From an alpha proteobacterium AAP38 (GTDB taxonomy: Bacteria > Pseudomonadota > Alphaproteobacteria > Azospirillales > Azospirillaceae): 64,000 nucleotides of DNA. Both the position numbers and the translations under genes were made by a program. The DNA lies in contig LJHR01000045.1 of the NCBI GenBank assembly GCA_001296005.1, positions 1-64,000 of the forward strand, in the 5' to 3' direction. Positions 34,086 through 43,564 of the stretch are shown one piece after another (position 1 is the stretch's first letter; each line of letters starts with the position of its first letter). Under the pieces are notes generated by a model, which saw nothing but the letters and a program-made list of their open reading frames with translations, searched no databases and was not told the origin of the DNA.

Positions 34086-35546
34086 TCAGGTGCCGCAAGG
34101 TTTGGCGGTCAGGCGCCTGGAATAGGCAAGGTCCCGCAACGCCTCCATGGCTTCGGCAAAGACCGGACCCCAGTCCTGGTCATCCTTTTGCCGGAACAGG
34201 CGCATGGACGGGTACCAGGGCGTGCACCCACCACGGTCGCCATACACCCAGTAAGGCATGAATTGTACCAGATTCCAGACCGGCGTAGCCAGAGAGCCAG
34301 CCAGATGCGCCGTGGAACTGTCAGTCATGATCAGCAGATCCAGCTGTTCCAGCAGGGCCGCCGTATCGGCGAAATCGTCGATATGCGGACCCAGCGGGGT
34401 CACCAGCAGGCGGCTGCCCATCTCTTCCAGCTGATCTTCCGGCGGCCCCTTTTGCAGGGAATAGAGCCGCACACCGGGTACAGTGCCGAATTGCAGGAAA
34501 TTTTTCAGGTTGCTGGCCCGGCGGGCATTATCGGCAAAGGTGACCCGGCCCGACCAGATGATCCCGACGCGCAGGAGGCCTGGTTCTGCTGGCCCTAAAA
34601 TCCGTTTCGCCTTGGCTCGCGCGTCGGGCGGAATATGCAGCTTCACCGGCGGCGGCACACTGTCGAAACGCGTACCGCAGAGATAGGGCAGGCTCATCTG
34701 CGACGTCTGGACATCGAAATCGGGAAAATCATGTCCCGCCGGCACGAATTCGTCCACCGGCAAACCGCCCAGCACGCGGCGTAGCTCCGGATGGCATTCG
34801 AACAGGATACGTCCGCCGCGCGCCTTGACCAGGGGCACATAGCGTGCCGCCATCAGCGTGTCGCCGAATCCCTGTTCGGTGGACAGGAAGATACGCTTGC
34901 CCTTCAGGTCGCTGCCGTCCCATGGCGTGCCCGGCGTCGGGCGGGTGCGGTAGGTGGCTATGCCACGACGATATTCGTAATCCTTGAAGCCCTGTTCATA
35001 TTCACCGACCTGCAACAGGGTCAGCGCCCGCTCCCACCGCAACTGTGCCGAATGCGGATCTGCCGCCAGCGCCTTTTCCATCAGCATCAGCGCCTCATGG
35101 AAGGCGGTGGCCTTGCGCTTGCTGATCACCGCGTTGAACAGCAACTGTCCATTGTCGCCCATCAGGCGCAGGGCCCTGGCATGGGCATCGTCCGCCTCGG
35201 CGTGGCGGCCCAGTTCGGTCAGCAGATTACCAAGGTTGGACCAGTTGCCGGCATTGTTCGGGTCATGCTCCACCCCGCGGTGATAACAGACCAGCGCCTC
35301 TTCCACCCGGCCCATCCGCCGCAGAACAACGCCCATCGTGCTCCACGCCGCACCGTCACGGGGATTGGCACGCAGAATATCCTCTGCGGTACGCAGCAGC
35401 TGCTCGTCATTGCCGGCGGGCAACGTCGTCACATTTGCCTTGGGCGGCGCCTGGTGTGGCGGTGCCGCCGGGGCCGATGCGGGCGGTGAAGCCGGGACCG
35501 GTGCCGGCTTTGCGGGGGCGGCGGCTTTACGCTTCTTCGCGGTCAC
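34086..35546 (-). CDS. TPR protein with GT9-like glycosyltransferase domain
   Basis: A 486-residue protein starting at GTG 35546 (AGGA 7 bases upstream). It has a Lys/Ala/Pro-rich disordered head (residues 1-40, KKRKAAAPAKPAP), TPRs (about 45-180) and a GT9-like GT-B domain: FLSTEQGFGDTLMAARYVPLVKARGG, ILFECHPELRRVL, VGIIWSGR, and DLLIMTDSSTAHLAGSLATPVW, the heptosyltransferase-type acceptor and nucleotide-sugar motifs. The ending FMPYWVYGDRGGCTPWYPSMRLFRQ is shared with the proteins at 38348 and 41795. It lies 30 bases downstream of the autotransporter gene, in the same direction, so the pair may be co-transcribed. Confidence 0.85.
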   Translation of the reverse strand: MTAKKRKAAAPAKPAPVPASPPASAPAAPPHQAPPKANVTTLPAGNDEQLLRTAEDILRANPRDGAAWSTMGVVLRRMGRVEEALVCYHRGVEHDPNNAGNWSNLGNLLTELGRHAEADDAHARALRLMGDNGQLLFNAVISKRKATAFHEALMLMEKALAADPHSAQLRWERALTLLQVGEYEQGFKDYEYRRGIATYRTRPTPGTPWDGSDLKGKRIFLSTEQGFGDTLMAARYVPLVKARGGRILFECHPELRRVLGGLPVDEFVPAGHDFPDFDVQTSQMSLPYLCGTRFDSVPPPVKLHIPPDARAKAKRILGPAEPGLLRVGIIWSGRVTFADNARRASNLKNFLQFGTVPGVRLYSLQKGPPEDQLEEMGSRLLVTPLGPHIDDFADTAALLEQLDLLIMTDSSTAHLAGSLATPVWNLVQFMPYWVYGDRGGCTPWYPSMRLFRQKDDQDWGPVFAEAMEALRDLAYSRRLTAKPCGT

Positions 35547-35576
35547 GTCGGTCCTGCTTCTTACGGCTTTGCCCTG

Positions 35577-38195
35577 TTACCAGGCAAAACGCACCTGGGC
35601 TGTCATGGCATGCTGCGTACGGTTGTCGCTCAACGCCGCATCATAGCGCGCGGACAGCCGCATGTTGTCAGCAATTTCCATGGACAAGCCACCACCCAGC
35701 ACCGCCGTATCACGGCCAGGGGCCGCCGCCTGCACGATGAAGGCCTGGCCCAGCAGCGACTGGCTGATGCTGTTGCCGGGCGTTGACAGGTCATGTTCCC
35801 AGCGGGCCGACAGTTCAGGCACCAGGGTGCCGCCATTATCCAGCGCCACAGGTGCCGCAAGCCGCAGGCCGATACCGGCGCGCAGGTCCGCTTGGGCGTC
35901 TTCGGCAACGGTCAGACCGAATGCGTCGGCACCCCGTTCCGCGAATCCATCAACATCGCTGCCGTCATAGCGCAGGAAGGCACTGGGCGTAAGCTGGATG
36001 CCATCCAGATCAAGACTATAACCGGCCTCCAGGCCGGCACCGACGCTGCGGCCATCGGTATCGCCGCCGGCATTGCGCACCTGGATGCCGGTGGTGATGG
36101 TGCGGGCCGTCTCATAATTGCTGAAAGTGATGCCCGCCTGCGCATCCACGAACAGCGCCTCCTGGCTCCAGCCCAGATAACCCCCGACATGATAGCTGTC
36201 GATGGAGGCGCGGCCACTGTCCTGACGGCCCGTCACGCGGCTGTCGGCATAGCCGACAGCGATGCCTGCACGTGTACCATTATCAACACCGATATCGGCA
36301 CCGGCCATGCCACCCGCCATGCGGTGACGGAAGCCGGGATTGTTGCCGTCGCTGCTGGTCCGCGCCTTATTCCCAAAGGCCCGGCCCCAGACCTGCCATC
36401 CCTGCCCTGCCCCATGCAAGCCACCCTGGCGCGTGGCGATCATATCGGCAAAGCCACGGCTGACATCGGTCGCCGCAAGGGAAAGATTGGCGTTGAATTC
36501 ACCCGAAAGGCCGCCCACCGCCGATGGCAGCGCCGAAATACCCAGCGGGATCAGCGCGTTCAGGATCGGCTGCGCCGCCGGATTGCGCGACGCTTCCAGC
36601 GCGTCCACGGCGGCACCCACCGCACGCTGGTTGCCGGTCAGGCCAGCCAGACCGGCATAGGATGCGGCACCCACGTAAAGATCGACGCTGTTGGCACTGT
36701 ACAGCGCCACGATGCGCCCACCGGTGGGTAGACCCGCCACAGGCTGCGTGATCGTGGCGAAGGTGCCGGTGACGCCGCCTTCGGCCTGGATCACGCCCGT
36801 CAGACGCTGCCCCAGGGTCAGGTTGTAGCTGTTGGTGCCCGCCGTTTCCCCGGCGGCATAGGTCAGGCCGCGCAGAACCGGCGTCAGGGTCACGCCACTG
36901 CTGATCGTGTAGGCATTGCCGGTCCCCGTCACAATGACGCGGGAATAGTTACCGGCACCATTGCCCGTCCCCGCCCCATCGATCTCCAGCACCAGCGAGC
37001 TGCCCGCCTGCTGCGTCACAGGGCCGGTGAAGGTCAGAGTGCCGGGGGAATTGCCGGGCCGCAGCGTGCCGGCGATGGTCGTGGCACCCGCGACCCGTCC
37101 GGTCCCGCGCAACGTGCCCTGGGCACCGACCGTAACCGGGGCCGTTACCACGCTGTTGACGGAAAGCTGACCATTCTCAACAGCCACGGAGCCGCCGGTC
37201 AGGCCGCCGGTCAGGCTCGCCTGCCCACCATTGCGCAGCACGAAACTGCCGCTGGCATTGTCGATGGCGCTGGAAAACAGGGTACGGCCACTGGTGGCAA
37301 CTACCAGCGTGCCCAGATTGGTGATCTGGCTGGCAATCGTCCCCTGCCCGGCACCGGTCAGGGTAAAGGGCGATGCGGATGAGGCTGTATTGATGATGCG
37401 TCCAGCCAGGGCAATGTTCTGCCCGGCATTGTCCAGGGTGCCACCGGCGGACCCGACATTCAGCACCAACGTGACAGGCTGCCCCTGGCTGCCCAGGGCG
37501 CCGGGCGTGCCCGGACGCAGGGTGCCGCCGTCGAAGGTCAGGGTGCGCGTGCCCGACAGGTTGCTGCCGGTGCCCGCTGCGTCATCGGTCGTGTAGAAGG
37601 TCTTGGTACGATCGATCACAGCACCAAGATTGCCCACAGGGCTCGGCGTGCAGGTCGGGCACAGCGTAACCGTGACATTATCGATATTCTGTGCGGCACC
37701 CAGGCTGTCGGCCACGAAGCGCAGAATCGTCTGGCTGCCAAACGCCTGGACATTGAAGCTGTAGGTGGTCCAGCCGGTGGGCGGGGCGCTGTCACCGATA
37801 TAATCGAAGATGCGAGCGTCGCCGAAATAGGCGCTCAGTCCCTGACCACCCTCGCTCTTGTACTGGAACGTGATCTGGTACCGGTCGCCCAGACCCGTGG
37901 TCAGCGCCTGGGACAGCGTGTTGGTGGAAAACAGGAATTCTGCGCTGTTTCCTTTGCCATCGGCACCGAGACCGGCGCGCAGACCCGACGGATCGCTGCT
38001 GGTCCAGCTGCCGAACGACACTTCATCCGTTCCCGCAACAGGTGTCACGATCTCGAAATCACCATTGCACAGGAGGGTGCCCGTGCAGGTCGCGGCATTG
38101 GCGCTGGACGATGCGAGGACCGGGATTGCCACAGTCATCAGCAAAGCCGCCTTGATAGAGGCCGTAACCGCCGACCGGTGAAGACACCCCTTCAT
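35577..38195 (-). CDS. Autotransporter adhesin (type Va)
   Basis: An 872-residue outer-membrane autotransporter. Order of parts: signal peptide (AALLMTVAIPVLASSSANA, about 1-34); a jelly-roll-like module with a single Cys pair (TCTGTLLCNGDFEIV to IDNVTVTLCPTC, 35-180) resembling carbohydrate-binding domains; a Gly/Thr/Ser-rich beta-helical passenger with a passenger-associated repeat (GTLTFTGPVTQQAGSSLVLEIDG); and a ~280-residue barrel (GWQVWGRAFGNKARTSSDG onward) ending in the aromatic RFAW. GGGAG precedes the ATG. It is sandwiched between two TPR-GT9 genes on the same strand, which recalls autotransporters whose passengers are glycosylated by a neighbouring enzyme (TibA/TibC, AIDA-I/Aah). 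Confidence 0.88.
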   Translation of the reverse strand: MKGCLHRSAVTASIKAALLMTVAIPVLASSSANAATCTGTLLCNGDFEIVTPVAGTDEVSFGSWTSSDPSGLRAGLGADGKGNSAEFLFSTNTLSQALTTGLGDRYQITFQYKSEGGQGLSAYFGDARIFDYIGDSAPPTGWTTYSFNVQAFGSQTILRFVADSLGAAQNIDNVTVTLCPTCTPSPVGNLGAVIDRTKTFYTTDDAAGTGSNLSGTRTLTFDGGTLRPGTPGALGSQGQPVTLVLNVGSAGGTLDNAGQNIALAGRIINTASSASPFTLTGAGQGTIASQITNLGTLVVATSGRTLFSSAIDNASGSFVLRNGGQASLTGGLTGGSVAVENGQLSVNSVVTAPVTVGAQGTLRGTGRVAGATTIAGTLRPGNSPGTLTFTGPVTQQAGSSLVLEIDGAGTGNGAGNYSRVIVTGTGNAYTISSGVTLTPVLRGLTYAAGETAGTNSYNLTLGQRLTGVIQAEGGVTGTFATITQPVAGLPTGGRIVALYSANSVDLYVGAASYAGLAGLTGNQRAVGAAVDALEASRNPAAQPILNALIPLGISALPSAVGGLSGEFNANLSLAATDVSRGFADMIATRQGGLHGAGQGWQVWGRAFGNKARTSSDGNNPGFRHRMAGGMAGADIGVDNGTRAGIAVGYADSRVTGRQDSGRASIDSYHVGGYLGWSQEALFVDAQAGITFSNYETARTITTGIQVRNAGGDTDGRSVGAGLEAGYSLDLDGIQLTPSAFLRYDGSDVDGFAERGADAFGLTVAEDAQADLRAGIGLRLAAPVALDNGGTLVPELSARWEHDLSTPGNSISQSLLGQAFIVQAAAPGRDTAVLGGGLSMEIADNMRLSARYDAALSDNRTQHAMTAQVRFAW

Positions 38196-38347
38196 GCTGC
38201 TCTCCCAAGACCATTAACCGAATATAAACAACAGGCCCTACTGGCCACAGGCATATCGCACCCGCGCGGCACAATAGCCCAAATCTCAGCTATAGTGCAC
38301 AATTCATCTCAATGCTTATGATTTTATGAATTCTGCCTGTGATCAAA

Positions 38348-39817
38348 TCATCTCTTTCGGATAGAACCATCGACTACCGAACGTATCACACTACCAATCG
38401 GGGCAAACCACCCCCCTTGGGTATCGGACCTGAACATACGTAAGCAATCATACCAGACCGTGCGTTCAGGATCGTTCATCCAGCGCCAGTCGGCGATGGG
38501 CGGCAGAATCAGGAAAGCTGGCCGTCCCATTGCACCGGCCAGATGGATCACCGCGCTGTCACAACTGATGACAAGGTCCAGATTGGCGATGATGGCTGCG
38601 CTGTCCATGAAGGCACCACACCGCCGGTCACGGTCTGCGTCTGTGAAATGGGTAAGATTGAGCGCCGCAGACCATTCCGGAAGCTGTTCAAGTCCGGGTT
38701 GCTGCTGCAGGCTGAACAGCCTTACGCCCGGAATCGCGGCCAGGGGCGCAAAGGCCGCCAGCGGTATGGATTTGCCGGCCTCCGCCGCTTGCCAGTTGAT
38801 GCCGATACGCAGCCCTTCGTTTCCGATTCGAGATGCCCAGGCAACGACGCGGTCAGGGCACGCGCGCAGATAGGGTGCCGACGCCCCCGGCACGGTCGCG
38901 GGCGTGCTGCCGCACAAGCCGGGAAGGCTCATCAGCGGGGCATGAAAATCAGCAGCCGGCAACGGATCGCTGTGGCGGATCAACTCATCAATACCGTCCA
39001 CCCCACGCAGGATATCCTGCATTTCCGGCTGACATTCGAAAAGGGTATGGGCCCCCATGGCCTTCAGAACCTGGAAATAGCGGGCGAATTGCAGCGTATC
39101 GCCCAATCCCTGTTCGAAATGCACCAGGATGCGCTTGCCGGCCAGCGACGAACCATCCCAACGCGGAACACCCGGCACATCCCGACGCCATCGCCAGACC
39201 GCCTGCCGGTCCCGCCAGTCATAATGAGGCCAGCCTTCGCGCCAATGACCCTGCTGGATCAGGCAGGCCCCCAAATTCTTGTGATATTCGGGACTGCCAG
39301 GCTCACACCGGACGGCGCGCCGATACCAGGGGGTGGCCTCGCCGGGCCGCCCCTGCCGGCGCATGGCCCCGGCCAGATTATTGACGATGGCTCCCTGACC
39401 GGGTTCCAGCGTCAGGGCCAGACGATAGGCGCGTTCCGCCTCCACCGGGCGGTCCAGGGCCATCAGGATGTTGCCGCAGCGAAAGGCCGCATCGGGGAAA
39501 TCCGGCCTGACCGCCAGCAGACGCGCCAGGACGGACAAGGCCCTTTCCGGCTGGCCCAATGTCATCAGCAGGCTGCCCAGACGGAAAAGGCCCGGCGGAT
39601 GATCGGGCCGCAACCGGTGTGCCTCCTCCTGCATTGCAAGGGCGGCCTCGGTCTGGCCTGCATCCTCCAGCGTGATGCCCAAATTGAACAGAGCCACAGG
39701 ATGGCCGGGCGCAAGGCGCAAGGCCTCCGCGAAATGCAGGATGGCCAGTTGCAGGTTATCGGCGGCATGGGCGGCCTGCCCTGCCTCCATCATCTGGCGA
39801 AAGCCATCTTCGGTCAC
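38348..39817 (-). CDS. TPR protein with GT9-like glycosyltransferase domain
   Basis: A 489-residue protein from GTG 39817, which follows GGGAGG with an 8-base spacer; an ATG at 39850 lacks a ribosome-binding site. TPRs cover residues 1 to about 200 (AEALRLAPGHPVALFNLGITLEDAGQTEAAL), then a GT9-like domain: ILVHFEQGLGDTLQFARYFQVLKAMG, TLFECQPEMQDIL, IGINWQAAEAGKSIPLAAF, and DLVISCDSAVIHLAGAMGRPAFL. It is a close homologue of the enzymes at 34086 and 41795. The autotransporter gene begins 152 bases downstream in transcription order. The cytosolic location means it would modify an acceptor before export. Confidence 0.85.
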   Translation of the reverse strand: MTEDGFRQMMEAGQAAHAADNLQLAILHFAEALRLAPGHPVALFNLGITLEDAGQTEAALAMQEEAHRLRPDHPPGLFRLGSLLMTLGQPERALSVLARLLAVRPDFPDAAFRCGNILMALDRPVEAERAYRLALTLEPGQGAIVNNLAGAMRRQGRPGEATPWYRRAVRCEPGSPEYHKNLGACLIQQGHWREGWPHYDWRDRQAVWRWRRDVPGVPRWDGSSLAGKRILVHFEQGLGDTLQFARYFQVLKAMGAHTLFECQPEMQDILRGVDGIDELIRHSDPLPAADFHAPLMSLPGLCGSTPATVPGASAPYLRACPDRVVAWASRIGNEGLRIGINWQAAEAGKSIPLAAFAPLAAIPGVRLFSLQQQPGLEQLPEWSAALNLTHFTDADRDRRCGAFMDSAAIIANLDLVISCDSAVIHLAGAMGRPAFLILPPIADWRWMNDPERTVWYDCLRMFRSDTQGGWFAPIGSVIRSVVDGSIRKR

Positions 39818-39924
39818 CGGCCCGCCCTCCCTGCCTGTCTGCTGCTTCATGGATTGGCATGGGACAAGTGGCTTGGCAATACCGCCCGGCCCCGCCATGC
39901 TCCACCCGCCCCACCTTCACCAGG

Positions 39925-41814
39925 ATGACCGTCAGCGTGCCTGCCCCCACCCAAATCGATCTGCTGCGGGCCGCAATGGATGCCTACCGGCGGGGCAGCA
40001 TGGCGGAGGCGGAGGCGTCCTGCCGCGATATCCTGCGCGGGCAGCCCGATCATGTCAGCGGGCTTTTCCTGCTGGCCGTGCTGCGTATGGTAGTAGGCGA
40101 TGATAATGCGGCGGCAGGGCTGTTTCAGCGCGCCTTGACCCTGGACCCGGCCATTGCCGACGCCCATGGCAATCTGGCGATGATCCGGCAGCGGCAGGGC
40201 CGCATGGCGGACGCCGCCCTTCTGTTCCGCCGTGCCGCCATTCTGGCCCCGGACAATCCCGACTGGCGGGTCGGGCATGCCATGCTGTGCCTGGACCGGC
40301 CAGGAATGGCGGCCCACCTTTTCCGTTCGGCACTGACATTGGCCCCGGCATCGCCCGCGGCATGGCGGGGCTTGGGACTGGCCCTGCGCGGCACGGATCC
40401 GGCGCAGGCCGCCATCGCCTTTGACCGGGCCTATCGTCTTGACCCGTCGCTTGAACTGGCGGCGAGTGAGGCATTCGCCTGCCGCCTGCAGGCCGCCGAC
40501 TGGCACCACTATCACCGCGACCGCCAGCACCTGGAAACCCGCATCGATCAGGGCGGGGTCGTCCTGCCCCTGCTGACGCAGATTGCCGGGATCACCCCCG
40601 CGCGGCAGTGGCGGGCCGCCGCGACGATCTGGCAGCGGCAAGTGACCTGGGACCCGTCCCCCACCCAGCCCCGCCAGCGACAGGACGGGCGCCTGACCGT
40701 GGCGTATCTGTCGGCAGATTTCCACGCACATGCCACCGCCTATCTGATCACCGGCCTGCTGGAACAGCATGACCGCAGCCGGTTCCGCATCCTGTCCGGC
40801 TGTTACGGCGTGGAAGATGGCAGCGAGGCACGTCAGCGCATCCGCCGCGCGGTGGATGGTTTCCACATCCTGCGCGGCCTTGACACGCGGCAGGTCGCCG
40901 ACTGGGCGGGGGCGCAGGGGATCGATATCCTGGTCGATCTGAAGGGCTATACGGCTGGGGCCCGGCTGGACCTGCTGTCACGACGGCTGGCACCGGTGCA
41001 GGTGGCCTATCTGGGCTATCCCGGCACGTTGGGCGGGGGGCCGGTCGATTATCTGATCGGCGATCCCATTGTGACGCCACCCACCGACCAGACATTCTAC
41101 CATGAGCGTCTGGCCATTCTGCCCAGCTGTTATCAGGTCAATGACCGCGACCGTCCCCGGCCTGATGTTCCACCGGACCGGGCTGCTCTGGGTCTGCCGC
41201 CGGACAGTTTCGTCTTTGGCGCCCTCAACGCACCGCAAAAGATCACGCCTGATCTTTTCGCCTGCTGGATGCGACTGCTGATGGCAATCCCTGATTCCCG
41301 TCTGATACTCTATGATCCAAACGGTGCGGCAGCGGCCAATCTGCGCGCGGCAGCGGTTGGAATGGGCGTTGATCCAGGCCGGCTGACCTTTGTCGGGACT
41401 GCCCCCCTGGCACAGCATCTGGCCCGCTACCGCGCCATTGATCTCTGCCTGGACAGCTTTCCCTATACGGGCCACACCACCACCTCCGACGCATTGTGGA
41501 TGGGGGTGCCCGTGGTCACGCGGCAAGGGGATGGTTTCGCGGCACGGGTCGCTGCCAGCCTGCTGCACGCGGTCGGCCTGCCCGACCTGATTACCCATGA
41601 CCTTGCCGGCTATGAGGCGCTGGCCCTGTCACTGGCCAGTGACCGGAAACGGCTTGATGGGCTGAAGGCACATTTGGAGCGGGTGCGCGGCACCGCGCCG
41701 CTTTTCGACACGCCCGCCTTCGCGCGGCATCTGGAACGGGCCTATCGCCTGATGTGGGAACGGCATCGTGCCGGCCTGCCGCCACAGACCCTCATCATGC
41801 CGCCGCACGATTGA
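39925..41814 (+). CDS. TPR protein with GT41 (OGT/SPINDLY-like) domain
   Basis: A 629-residue protein: TPRs in residues 1-190, then a GT41 domain like eukaryotic O-GlcNAc transferase and bacterial relatives. Key blocks are VAYLSADFHAHATAYLI (catalytic-region His), GYTAGARLDLLSRRLAPVQVAYLGYPGT, the lysine-bearing NAPQKITPDLFACWMRLL, and LDSFPYTGHTTTSDALWMGVPVVT, the nucleotide-sugar loop. Bacterial GT41 enzymes modify Ser/Thr or Asn of proteins, including adhesins (HMW1C). The ATG at 39925 opens the TPR region; its ribosome-binding site is weak. It is divergent from the GT gene at 38348, and its 3' end overlaps the convergent gene at 41795 by 20 bases. Confidence 0.88.
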   Translation: MTVSVPAPTQIDLLRAAMDAYRRGSMAEAEASCRDILRGQPDHVSGLFLLAVLRMVVGDDNAAAGLFQRALTLDPAIADAHGNLAMIRQRQGRMADAALLFRRAAILAPDNPDWRVGHAMLCLDRPGMAAHLFRSALTLAPASPAAWRGLGLALRGTDPAQAAIAFDRAYRLDPSLELAASEAFACRLQAADWHHYHRDRQHLETRIDQGGVVLPLLTQIAGITPARQWRAAATIWQRQVTWDPSPTQPRQRQDGRLTVAYLSADFHAHATAYLITGLLEQHDRSRFRILSGCYGVEDGSEARQRIRRAVDGFHILRGLDTRQVADWAGAQGIDILVDLKGYTAGARLDLLSRRLAPVQVAYLGYPGTLGGGPVDYLIGDPIVTPPTDQTFYHERLAILPSCYQVNDRDRPRPDVPPDRAALGLPPDSFVFGALNAPQKITPDLFACWMRLLMAIPDSRLILYDPNGAAAANLRAAAVGMGVDPGRLTFVGTAPLAQHLARYRAIDLCLDSFPYTGHTTTSDALWMGVPVVTRQGDGFAARVAASLLHAVGLPDLITHDLAGYEALALSLASDRKRLDGLKAHLERVRGTAPLFDTPAFARHLERAYRLMWERHRAGLPPQTLIMPPHD

Positions 41815-43564
41815 TCAGGGCGTCACGGACGCGCGTCACGACCGATGCCCAATCCCCCGCCCGCTCCTGCCGGAACAGGCGCATGCCTGGATACCAGTTT
41901 GTCCCGGCCCCCTGATCCCGCCAGCGCCAATCGGCATTGAGCGGCAGCAATGTCCAGACGGGTCGGCCCAGTGCGCCCGCCAAATGCGGCGGCGCCGTAC
42001 AGGAACTGATGACCAGATCGAGGTTGGCCATAATGGCAGCCGTATCGGCAAAATCCGTGATCTCCGGCCCCAGGTCGGTGAAGTTCCGCCGCAGACCTGG
42101 GCCCAGCGCCTCCAGACCTGCCCGACCGCCGCCCTTCTGCAAGGCGAAAAAGGAAACGCCAGGCACCTCCAGAAGGGGCAGCAAGGCCGACAGGCCGGGG
42201 GAGCGGCGGCGGTCATCCTTAAAATCCGGATTGCCGGCCCAGACCAACCCGACCTTCAATCCCTTGAAATCCGATAATCGACGTGACCAGTTCGCCATCA
42301 ATGCCGGTTCTGCAACGAGATAGGGCACCGTATCCGGCATCTCCTCCAGGCCCAGCAGATGCGGCAGGCTGAGCAGCGGGACATGCGCGTCATGGGGCGG
42401 CAGGGGGGCGCCATGGGCGATGATGGTGGCGCCGCCCCCCAGGGTCGTGAATATCCGGATCAGGGCCGGCGCACATTCCACGATCACCCGCGCGCCCCGC
42501 CGGGACAGCAGCGGCACATAGCGGGCGAACTGTATCCCATCACCCAGCCCCTGTTCATCATGGACCAGCAGCGTCAGGCCGGCGGGATCGCCCCCTGTCC
42601 AGGCGGGCGATGGATAATCCCGCCGTCGCGCCGGAAAGTCGCGCAGGCGCATCCGCCATTCATAGGCGGCAAAACCGTCGCGCATCCGCCCTTTCAACAG
42701 AAGGCAGGTGGCCAGCAGCGTATGGGCCTCCGCATGGCCGGGATCGGCGGCCAGCGCCCCCTGGCAGAATTGCATCGCCTGTTCGATGCGGTTCTGGTTA
42801 CGCAGCACCAGACCCAGGTTCAGCCAGGCATCGGCGAAACGGGGCTTCACCCGGATGGCCCGATGCAGCCACCGCGTGGCTTCCTCGTCCCGGTCACCCA
42901 GTTGCGACAGCGACAGGCCCATATTACTCATCACCGCCGCTTCGTCGGGCATCAGCACCAGCGCCCGGCGATAGGCCTCGATGGCTTCCGCGTAACGGCA
43001 CAGATTTTTCAGCACGACACCCAGATTGGCGTAGGCCCTCCCGTCCTCGGGGCTCAGGCGCAGCAATTCCCGCCAGATACTCTCCGCCTCTGCATGCCGG
43101 TCCAACGCCATCAGGGACGTGGCCAGCAGGAAGCGCTGAAGGCTGGCATCGGGCACCAGCGCGATGTAGCGGCGCAACGGTTCCAACGCGCCTTCATGGT
43201 CACCACGGTCCAGCAGGACGCTGGCCAGATTATGCTGGGCCATATCCAGACCGGGATCGATCAGCACCGCTTCCCGGCCCGCCACCTCCGCCTGTTCCAG
43301 CCGGCCCAGCGCCCGCAATGCCGCGCACAGGTTGGAGAAGCCGGCAGCATTGTGATGGCGTTGCCGCAGAGAGCGGGCCAGCAGGGGCACCGCCCCCGCC
43401 GCATCGTCACGCAGCAGCGACAGCACACCCAACGCCATCAGCACATCCGGGTCCTCCGGACACTGTTCCAGCACCCGGCGGAACAGGGAGTCGGCCTGCG
43501 CCAGTTGCCCCGCATTCTGAAGGGCGACCGCTTGGGCCATCAGGTCATTGGCGCTGGCCTTCAC
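41795..43564 (-). CDS. TPR protein with GT9-like glycosyltransferase domain
   Basis: A 589-residue protein with the longest TPR array of the three GT9-like paralogues (about 8-9 repeats, residues 1-300), followed by the GT-B domain: LLVHDEQGLGDGIQFARYVPLLSRRGARVIVECAPALIRIF, VGLVWAGNPDFKDDRRRSPGLSALLPLLEVPGVSF and DLVISSCTAPPHLAGALGRPVWTLL. One change stands out: the usual SSTAHLAG acceptor loop reads SCTAPPHLAG. It begins at GTG 43564, overlapping the stop of the GT4/GT17 gene by 4 bases (GTGA), so the two proteins are made together. Confidence 0.85.
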   Translation of the reverse strand: MKASANDLMAQAVALQNAGQLAQADSLFRRVLEQCPEDPDVLMALGVLSLLRDDAAGAVPLLARSLRQRHHNAAGFSNLCAALRALGRLEQAEVAGREAVLIDPGLDMAQHNLASVLLDRGDHEGALEPLRRYIALVPDASLQRFLLATSLMALDRHAEAESIWRELLRLSPEDGRAYANLGVVLKNLCRYAEAIEAYRRALVLMPDEAAVMSNMGLSLSQLGDRDEEATRWLHRAIRVKPRFADAWLNLGLVLRNQNRIEQAMQFCQGALAADPGHAEAHTLLATCLLLKGRMRDGFAAYEWRMRLRDFPARRRDYPSPAWTGGDPAGLTLLVHDEQGLGDGIQFARYVPLLSRRGARVIVECAPALIRIFTTLGGGATIIAHGAPLPPHDAHVPLLSLPHLLGLEEMPDTVPYLVAEPALMANWSRRLSDFKGLKVGLVWAGNPDFKDDRRRSPGLSALLPLLEVPGVSFFALQKGGGRAGLEALGPGLRRNFTDLGPEITDFADTAAIMANLDLVISSCTAPPHLAGALGRPVWTLLPLNADWRWRDQGAGTNWYPGMRLFRQERAGDWASVVTRVRDALINRAAA

